From contig CAJYIX010000036.1 of the NCBI GenBank assembly GCA_913775315.1, positions 1 to 54,417 of the forward strand: 54,417 nucleotides of DNA, read 5' to 3'. Below are positions 48,281-54,417 of the stretch, one piece after another; the first letter of the stretch is position 1, and every line of letters begins with the position of its first letter. Source of the DNA: an uncultured Sphingomonas sp. (lineage in GTDB: Bacteria; Pseudomonadota; Alphaproteobacteria; Sphingomonadales; Sphingomonadaceae). Both the position numbers and the translations under genes were made by a program. The notes beneath the pieces are model-generated. The model searched no databases, was not told where the DNA came from, and saw nothing but the letters and a program-made list of their open reading frames with translations.

Positions 48281-49486
48281 TCAAGACAACCGATCCCGAA
48301 ACGTCTCCCATCCGAACTCGCGCACCATTTCGAGGCTGTCGTCGCGCGAGTTCCAGAGCGCGATGGCGGGGAGCGGCACGCCGTTGAACGTCGTGGTCTT
48401 GACCATCGAATAATGCGCCTGGTCGAGGAAGGCGATGCGCGTGCCGGGCTCGGGCCGCTCGGCGAAGCGATAGTCGCCGAGGATGTCGCCCGCCAGGCAC
48501 GACGGGCCGCCGAGCCGCACGGGCACGCCGCCTTCCACCTCGCCCAGCATCGCCGGGCGATAGGGTGCCTCGATCACGTCGGGCATGTGGCAGGTCGCCG
48601 AAATGTCGACGATGCCGACGGGCATTCCATTGTCGAGCACGTCGAGCACCTCGCCCACCAAGATGCCGGCGTCGAAGGCGATCGCCTCGCCCGGCTCCAG
48701 ATAGACTTCGAGGCTGGTGTCGGCCTTCACCGCCTTCAGGAACTCGACCAGATCGTCACGCTGGTAGTCGCCGCGGGTGATATGATGGCCGCCGCCGAAA
48801 TTGAGCCATTTGAGCTGGCCGAGATACGGCTCGATCCGCGGCCGCAGCGCCTCCCACGTCCGGCGGAGCGGCGGGAAATCCTGTTCGCACAGCGTATGGA
48901 AATGCAGACCGCTGACGCCCTCCATATCCGCCGCCGTCAGCTGGTCGGCGGGGTGGCCTAGGCGCGAGTGCGGCTGGGCGGGGTCGTATTTGGGCACCTC
49001 CCCCTCGGCATGCATGGGGTTGAGGCGCAGACCCACGTCGAACGACGCGCCGCCATGCCGCGCGGCGGCAAGCAGGTCGGCGAAGCGGCGATGCTGGCCG
49101 GGCGAATTGAAGATGATGTGGTCGGACAGCGTCGCCACCTCGACCATGTCGCCGGCCTTGTAACCGGCGCAGAAGGTCGCGATCTCACCCTTGTAGTGTT
49201 CGGCCGCAAGCCGCGCTTCCCACAGGCCGGACGTGGCGGTGCCGTCCAGATAGCGCCCGACCAGATCGCCCAGCGACCACATCGAAAACGCTTTGAGCGC
49301 GAGCAGCACCTTCACCCCGGCGCGGTTGCGCACGTCGGCGAGGGTGGCGAGGTTGCGCTCGATCGCGGCCCGGTCGACAACGAAGCACGGGCTGGGCACA
49401 CGGGTCAGGTCGAAGTCAGCAAAGGCACCCGCCCCGCCCGACTTGGTCGTCATCGGCGAGGCGGCGCGGGTAACGTCGGGCTTCAT
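48281..49486 (-). CDS. nspC: Carboxynorspermidine/carboxyspermidine decarboxylase
   Basis: NspC is a PLP enzyme of the alanine-racemase fold that removes CO2 from carboxynorspermidine or carboxyspermidine. The 401-aa product has VLLALKAFSMWS (PLP lysine), a central SGLHFHTLCEQ, LNFGGGHHI, EPGEAIAF and ISATCHMPDVIEAPYRP. GGPSCLAGD near the C-terminus carries the active-site cysteine contributed to the neighbouring subunit. ATG 49486 was chosen; ATG 49453 is equally possible because neither has a clear Shine-Dalgarno. It lies 114 bases after the dehydrogenase stop on the same strand, with a family A repeat doublet between them, and converges on the ornithine decarboxylase gene. Confidence 0.9.
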   Translation of the reverse strand: MKPDVTRAASPMTTKSGGAGAFADFDLTRVPSPCFVVDRAAIERNLATLADVRNRAGVKVLLALKAFSMWSLGDLVGRYLDGTATSGLWEARLAAEHYKGEIATFCAGYKAGDMVEVATLSDHIIFNSPGQHRRFADLLAAARHGGASFDVGLRLNPMHAEGEVPKYDPAQPHSRLGHPADQLTAADMEGVSGLHFHTLCEQDFPPLRRTWEALRPRIEPYLGQLKWLNFGGGHHITRGDYQRDDLVEFLKAVKADTSLEVYLEPGEAIAFDAGILVGEVLDVLDNGMPVGIVDISATCHMPDVIEAPYRPAMLGEVEGGVPVRLGGPSCLAGDILGDYRFAERPEPGTRIAFLDQAHYSMVKTTTFNGVPLPAIALWNSRDDSLEMVREFGWETFRDRLS

Positions 49487-49498
49487 GTCGTCATACTC

Positions 49499-49594
49499 GT
49501 CATGCCGGACTTGTTCTGGCATCCACCGATCCGCTTGAGCGACGGGTGGCGGTGCTTGCGGAACGGTGGACCCCGGAACGAGTCCGGGGTGACG
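49499..49594. repeat. Family A palindrome doublet
   Basis: CGTCATGCCGGACTTGTTCT (49499 onward) and TGGACCCCGGAACGAGTCCG ending in GGGGTGACG (49567-49594) are inverted family A units about 40 bp apart. They fill the gap between the two carboxyspermidine genes. Confidence 0.7.
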
Positions 49595-49600
49595 TGAAGG

Positions 49601-50806
<1,206 letters not shown>

Positions 50807-50920
50807 ATCGTCGCCTTTCGCGCGAGTAAGGGGATGGCGGTCCCATATGGGACCCGGCCACCGGATGCAAAGCCTCGCGCAGGCATGTGAAGGCGCGATG
50901 ACAATTGAGTGGAGTGGATG

Positions 50921-51892
50921 ATGGATCGACGCACGATGCTGGGCATGACCGCCGCGGGGCTCGTCGCCGCAGGAACCGCGCGGGCGCAGACCGGGCCCGA
51001 CCGGCCGAGCGACCTGCCCTGGCCCCCGCGGGAGACGTTCGACCTGTGGCCGGGCAAGGCGCCGGGCACGCCGGCCAAGCTCCCCGTCCCCGTCCGCTAC
51101 GGCCCCGACGGGCGCGAATTGTGGCTCCGCGGGATCGCGAAGCCGACGCTGTCGGTCTATCGCCCCGCCAACCCCAACGGCATCGGCATCCTGTCCATCC
51201 CCGGCGGCGGCTACCAGTTCGTGTCGGTCGAGAACGAAGGCCACAACGTCGCCAAGGTGCTGAACCCGCTCGGCTTCACGGTCTTCGCGCTGGTCTATCG
51301 CCTACCGGGCGAGGGTTGGGCGAACCGCGCCGACGTGCCGCTTCAGGACGCGCAGCGCGCGATGCGGATCATCCGTACGCGGGCGGGCGAGTTCGGGATC
51401 GATCCGAAGAAGCTAGGCATCCTCGGCTTCTCGGCGGGCGGGCACCTCGCCGCGTCGCTATCGACCGCGTATAACGATCCGACCTACGAGCCCGTCGATG
51501 CAACCGACCGCGCCTGGACGCGGCCCGATTTCTCGGGGCTGGTCTATCCGGTGACGACGCTGGCGGAATCGGGGTCGCCCAGCCGTTCGCGCGCCAATCT
51601 GCTCGGCCCCTCGCCGATGAACGAGGCGACGGCGCGTTACGATGCCGTCCGCCGCGTCGACGCAGGGACGCCGCCCCTGTTCCTGCTCCACGCCGCCGAC
51701 GACCCGATCGTGCCGCTGGAAATGAGCACCGCGATGATCGCCGCGGCGCGCACCGCGGGCGTGTCGGTGGCCGCGCATTTCTACGACAAGGGCGGCCATG
51801 GCTTCGGTATGGCGCTCGATCCGAAGCACCCGGCGCATGGCTGGGGCGCGCTCTACGCCACCTGGGCGATGCGGATGGCGAACGGGGGATAA
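50921..51892 (+). CDS. Exported alpha/beta hydrolase (carbohydrate esterase-like)
   Basis: This 323-aa serine hydrolase has a twin-arginine-like signal (MDRRTMLGMTAAGLVAAG, cleavage probably after TARA). The oxyanion region IPGGGYQFVSVENEG is followed by the nucleophile in GFSAGGHLAASL, the acid in HAADDPIVPLE and the base histidine in KGGHGFGM, so the catalytic triad is complete. Similarity in layout is to acetyl-xylan and related carbohydrate esterases. Substrate assignment is tentative. ATG 50921 is preferred because GGAG lies six bases upstream; ATG 50918 is adjacent. It is divergent from the dehydrogenase gene across 114 bases and stands alone. Confidence 0.85.
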   Translation: MDRRTMLGMTAAGLVAAGTARAQTGPDRPSDLPWPPRETFDLWPGKAPGTPAKLPVPVRYGPDGRELWLRGIAKPTLSVYRPANPNGIGILSIPGGGYQFVSVENEGHNVAKVLNPLGFTVFALVYRLPGEGWANRADVPLQDAQRAMRIIRTRAGEFGIDPKKLGILGFSAGGHLAASLSTAYNDPTYEPVDATDRAWTRPDFSGLVYPVTTLAESGSPSRSRANLLGPSPMNEATARYDAVRRVDAGTPPLFLLHAADDPIVPLEMSTAMIAAARTAGVSVAAHFYDKGGHGFGMALDPKHPAHGWGALYATWAMRMANGG

Positions 51893-51902
51893 TTTAGAGG
51901 CA

Positions 51903-52006
51903 GAAGAAGCGGGGAATCCCGGATCGAGTCCGGCATGACGTGGTTAAAGGGGTTCGCTCTCCACAAGGGCCGTCACCCCGGACTTGATCCGGGGTCCCGC
52001 TTCTTC
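51903..52006. repeat. Family A palindrome doublet
   Basis: GAAGAAGCGGGGAATCCCGG (51903 onward) and GTCACCCCGGACTTGATCCG continuing to CCCGCTTCTTC (51972-52006) are inverted units. The outer GAAGAAGC/GCTTCTTC ends match each other and those at 5638-5740. The doublet lies between the convergent esterase and lipoprotein genes. Confidence 0.75.
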
Positions 52007-52015
52007 TTCTCGACC

Positions 52016-52345
52016 TTACTGCTTCTCTTCGACCGGGACCGGCGTTTCCTCGTCGGTCGGGCGCTGCTCGTCGCGGGTGACGCGCGCGGTCATGCCCGTG
52101 GCTTCGGCATCGTCGATCATCTGCTGGTCCTCGGCCACCTTGGGCGGCGGGGCGGCGTCGAAGGTCGGCGTCGGCGACGGGGTCGCCACCGGCTCGGGCG
52201 TCGAGGTCGGCAGCGGCTCGGGCGTCGGCATCGCCTCGGTCAGATTGGCGTCGGGACCCTCGGGCGCGGGCTGCTCGGGCTCGCCCGAACAGGCCGCGAG
52301 CGCGAGCGGCAGGAGGACGAGGGCCGGGCGGAGCGGAAAGCGCAT
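52016..52345 (-). CDS. Proline-rich lipoprotein
   Basis: This 109-aa protein has a type II signal peptide with the lipobox LALAAC, so the cysteine near residue 19 would be lipidated. The mature part is a low-complexity Pro/Thr/Glu/Ala linker (EPLPTSTPEPVATPSPTPT) and an acidic C-terminus. No domain is recognised; it may span or tether in the periplasm. ATG 52345 is chosen because it begins the signal peptide; the longer frame adds MMLTDWRLSP. It follows the L,D-transpeptidase gene by 26 bases on the same strand, so a shared transcript and an envelope role are likely. Confidence 0.72.
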   Translation of the reverse strand: MRFPLRPALVLLPLALAACSGEPEQPAPEGPDANLTEAMPTPEPLPTSTPEPVATPSPTPTFDAAPPPKVAEDQQMIDDAEATGMTARVTRDEQRPTDEETPVPVEEKQ

Positions 52346-52371
52346 CGGGGACAATCTCCAGTCAGTAAGCA

Positions 52372-53892
52372 TCAACGCGCCGCGACCTGCGTCTGCACGG
52401 CGGAGCGGTTCTCGATCTTGTCGGCGAGCGTAGAATCCCAGCCATAGGGATCGTCGCGGAAGTTGATCTGACCGTTCCCGCTCGCGAACGCGGTCCAGTA
52501 GAGCAGATACACCGCGACCGGCGTGTTAAGCTTCGCCCGCACCGTCTTGGTGGAGTTGGTGGTGAAGTCGTCGATCGCCTCCGGCGTCCATTCGGGCACG
52601 TCGCGCAACAGCCGCTTGGCCAGCGCATTGGGCTTTTCGAGGCGGATGCAGCCATGGCTCGCCATCCGGTCGTACCGCGCGAACCCGCCCTTGGCGGGCG
52701 TGTCGTGCAGATAGACCGCGAACGGGTTGTCGAAGTCGAACTTGAACCGGCCGAGCGCGCTGGTGTCGCCCGACGCCTGCTGCAGCCGCGCGTCCGGCCC
52801 CTCGCCGATCACGCGGAAGCCATTGGCCTTCAGATAGCCGGCACCCTTCGGAAACAGTTCGCGCTTGGCGATGCCTGACGGCACGTTCCACGGCGGGTTG
52901 AGCACGACCGAATGGATGCTCGACGACAGCATCGGCGTCTCGCCGCCGCCCGGCTTGCCCGTCACCGCCTTCATCGACATCACCGGCTGGTCGCCCTCGA
53001 ACACCGTCATCACCGCGGCGGCGATGTTCACCTGAATGCGATCCTTGGGCAGCTCGCTCGGCAGCCAGCGCCAGCGCTCCATGTTCGCCATGATCTGGCG
53101 CACCCGCGCCGCGACGGGGACGTTCAATGCGGCAAGCGTGCCGGTCGAGACGACGCCGGTCGGGTTCAGGCCGTAGCGGCGCTGCGCCCGCTGGACCGCG
53201 GCGCGCAGCCCCTCGTCATAGGTCGCGCCGGTGGCCGACACTGCGCTGTCCTCGATCGCCAGCCGTTCGCGAAGCGCGACGACGCGCGCGCCCTTGGCGC
53301 CCATCCCCATGTCAGGGCCGGCGGGGATCGTCTTCCACCCGCCCTTCGCCGCGATGCCGCGATAGGTGGCGAGCCCCTTGCGCAGCCCCTCATACCCCGC
53401 CCAAGGCGGCGGCAGCTCGGCGAACCACTGGCCAAGCCGATCGGCCTGCACCGCCTGCACGAACGAGGGATAGGGGTCGTAGGGCTGCGGCCGCAGCGCC
53501 CAGTCCGCCTGGAAATCCGCGGTATCGAGCCGCCCGGCGCGCACCGCCTTGGCATGGTCGAGCGCGGCGCGCACCAGCGCGTCGTTGTCGGCGGGCGCCG
53601 GCGCCGCCTTGCCCGAGAAGCGCAGCCCCTGCTCGTTGGTATCCTTGCCGAGCAATTGCGCAAGCAGCGCGGCCTGCTCGCCCGACAGCTTGGGCAACGG
53701 ACGCTGCGCCGCGGGCGACGGCACGGGGACGGTCGGCACCTGAACGCGCGGCGCGGCGGGGGCCGCCGGCGCGTCCTGCGCCTCGGGCACGATGTCGGCC
53801 GGCAGCAGCGACTGCTGCGCCTGCGCCGTGCCGGCGAGCATCGTCGCCGCACCCAGAACCACCCCGAACCGCTTCATCGTCTTGCCAGCCAT
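52372..53892 (-). CDS. Murein L,D-transpeptidase (YcbB/LdtD-like)
   Basis: This enzyme makes 3-3 cross-links in periplasmic peptidoglycan. The 506-aa product has a signal peptide (MKRFGVVLGAATMLAGTAQA), a proline/alanine-rich linker, an L,D-transpeptidase scaffold domain and a peptidoglycan-binding domain (VALRERLAIEDSAVSATG to GLNPTGVVSTGTLAALN). The YkuD catalytic domain carries MASHGCIRLEKPNAL with nucleophile Cys415, and VLNPPWNVPSGIAKRELFPK is typical of the YcbB branch. ATG 53892 is used; ATG 53877 gives a shorter signal. It is the first gene of a likely pair with the downstream lipoprotein gene. Specificity between 3-3 cross-linking and Lpp-type attachment rests on the YcbB-like architecture. 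Confidence 0.9.
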   Translation of the reverse strand: MAGKTMKRFGVVLGAATMLAGTAQAQQSLLPADIVPEAQDAPAAPAAPRVQVPTVPVPSPAAQRPLPKLSGEQAALLAQLLGKDTNEQGLRFSGKAAPAPADNDALVRAALDHAKAVRAGRLDTADFQADWALRPQPYDPYPSFVQAVQADRLGQWFAELPPPWAGYEGLRKGLATYRGIAAKGGWKTIPAGPDMGMGAKGARVVALRERLAIEDSAVSATGATYDEGLRAAVQRAQRRYGLNPTGVVSTGTLAALNVPVAARVRQIMANMERWRWLPSELPKDRIQVNIAAAVMTVFEGDQPVMSMKAVTGKPGGGETPMLSSSIHSVVLNPPWNVPSGIAKRELFPKGAGYLKANGFRVIGEGPDARLQQASGDTSALGRFKFDFDNPFAVYLHDTPAKGGFARYDRMASHGCIRLEKPNALAKRLLRDVPEWTPEAIDDFTTNSTKTVRAKLNTPVAVYLLYWTAFASGNGQINFRDDPYGWDSTLADKIENRSAVQTQVAAR

Positions 53893-54032
53893 CAACCCGC
53901 CTCGCATCGGCGCCGGTACGCGCGCCTCTCACGCTCCACATAGCGACCCCGGCCGTCCCCCGCAAAGGCGAACCCAGGCCGCGCGGTGCATTTCTTGCAG
54001 GCCGAACCGCATGGCAGGCAACCACAGACACG

Positions 54033-54064
54033 AAAAAGGGCGGCCCATTGCCGGACCGCCCCTT
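54033..54064 (-). terminator. Intrinsic terminator of rplL
   Basis: On the minus strand GGGGCGGTCC, a short GGCAAT loop and GGGCCGCCCTT form a stem with one wobble, followed by five T (CCCTTTTTCG). It lies about 45 bases after the rplL stop, so transcription from rplJL ends here rather than continuing into rpoB. Confidence 0.85.
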
Positions 54065-54107
54065 CCCTGTCTCGACGCATCCGTGGATGCGGGCGAGCCG
54101 TTCGAGA

Positions 54108-54417
54108 TTACTTGACCTCGACGGTCGCGCCGGCTTCCTCGAGCTGCTTCTTGATCTTCTCGGCCTCGTCCTTCGACACGCCTTCCTTGACGGGCTTCGG
54201 CGCACCCTCGACGAGCGCCTTCGCCTCGGTCAGGCCAAGACCGGTGATCGCGCGGACTTCCTTGATGACGTTGATCTTCTTGCCACCGTCGCCGGTCAGG
54301 ATCACGTCGAACTCGGTCTTCTCTTCAGCGGCCGGCGCACCGGCGCCACCGCCGGCTGCCGGCGCTGCTGCAACCGCCGCAGCGGCCGAAACGCCCCACT
54401 TCTCTTCGAGCATCTTC
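54108..54417 (-). CDS. rplL: 50S ribosomal protein L7/L12, 5' end missing
   Basis: L7/L12 forms the ribosomal stalk that recruits translation factors. Visible are the Ala/Gly hinge ([20 protein letters not shown]) and the C-terminal domain with [40 protein letters not shown] and the ending [10 protein letters not shown]. The frame is open through the last base, and a Lys codon precedes the internal Met at 54413, so about 20-25 N-terminal residues lie outside. Normally rplL is directly upstream of rpoB; here it is about 50 kb from rpoC and on the opposite strand, with its own terminator. rplJ is expected just beyond the window. Confidence 0.96.
   Translation of the reverse strand, partial: KMLEEKWGVSAAAAVAAAPAAGGGAGAPAAEEKTEFDVILTGDGGKKINVIKEVRAITGLGLTEAKALVEGAPKPVKEGVSKDEAEKIKKQLEEAGATVEVK

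Noticed and set aside
50807-51244. N-terminal extension of the carboxyspermidine dehydrogenase
   Set aside because: It overlaps the esterase gene and adds no Rossmann residues. The GxGxxG motif begins within a few residues of GTG 50806.

Overview
This is a GC-rich bacterial chromosome segment with strong G/C preference at third codon positions. Gene content and protein style point to an alphaproteobacterium, most likely a sphingomonad. The supporting signs are a TamA/TamB pair, a large single RpoC, a type III ornithine decarboxylase with a structured leader, DUF1203/DUF952/DUF2934 proteins, and dispersed palindromic units of the GTCACCCCGGACTTGATCCG type. The genus call is inference; no marker settles it. 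I see no transposase, integrase, phage, CRISPR, toxin-antitoxin or restriction genes. This is core and storage-metabolism DNA, not an accessory island.

Layout, left to right. (1) The 3' part of rpoC (+) with a strong terminator, then modC-modB (-) without modA, then an exported GH127 glycosidase (-). (2) An exported TPR protein (-), an SDR oxidoreductase (+), gyrA with an overlapping DUF952 gene, and a PRISE-like enone reductase (+). (3) A trehalose operon otsB-GH15-otsA (-), a Baeyer-Villiger-type flavoprotein (-), and tamA-tamB (-). (4) A YihY/UPF0761 membrane protein (+), DUF1203 (-), a MarR regulator (-) divergent from ilvE (+), tRNA-Gln(UUG), and a DUF2934 protein. (5) A glycogen/trehalose block: glgC-glgA (-) divergent from glgB-glgX-treZ-malQ-treY (+), with overlapping genes throughout. 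(6) sodB (-), an APC permease (+), a 57-aa membrane protein and a PLP dehydratase (-). (7) A polyamine block: ornithine decarboxylase (+) behind a structured leader with an overlapping upstream ORF, convergent with carboxy(nor)spermidine dehydrogenase and decarboxylase (-). (8) An exported esterase (+), a proline-rich lipoprotein plus an L,D-transpeptidase (-), and the 3' part of rplL (-) running off the right end.

How it works together. GlgC/GlgA/GlgB make glycogen. GlgX and MalQ trim and rearrange its chains, and TreY/TreZ convert malto-oligosaccharides to trehalose. OtsA/OtsB make trehalose from UDP-glucose and glucose-6-phosphate, so the window carries two independent trehalose routes plus a GH15 hydrolase inside the ots operon. 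Ornithine decarboxylase supplies putrescine, which the saccharopine-dehydrogenase-like enzyme and the NspC-like decarboxylase would extend to spermidine.

Most interesting points. (a) The ornithine decarboxylase leader has an 11-bp helix that hides the Shine-Dalgarno, a mutually exclusive terminator-like stem, and a 28-codon upstream ORF whose stop lies one base before the proposed TTG start. (b) rplL sits about 50 kb from rpoC on the opposite strand, which is what a single inversion with one breakpoint between rplL and rpoB would produce. (c) Several families of about 80-107-bp inverted doublets of short palindromes lie at gene ends. (d) modBC lacks modA, and ModC ends right after its ABC domain next to one of these repeats. 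No gene-free stretch exceeds 300 bases.
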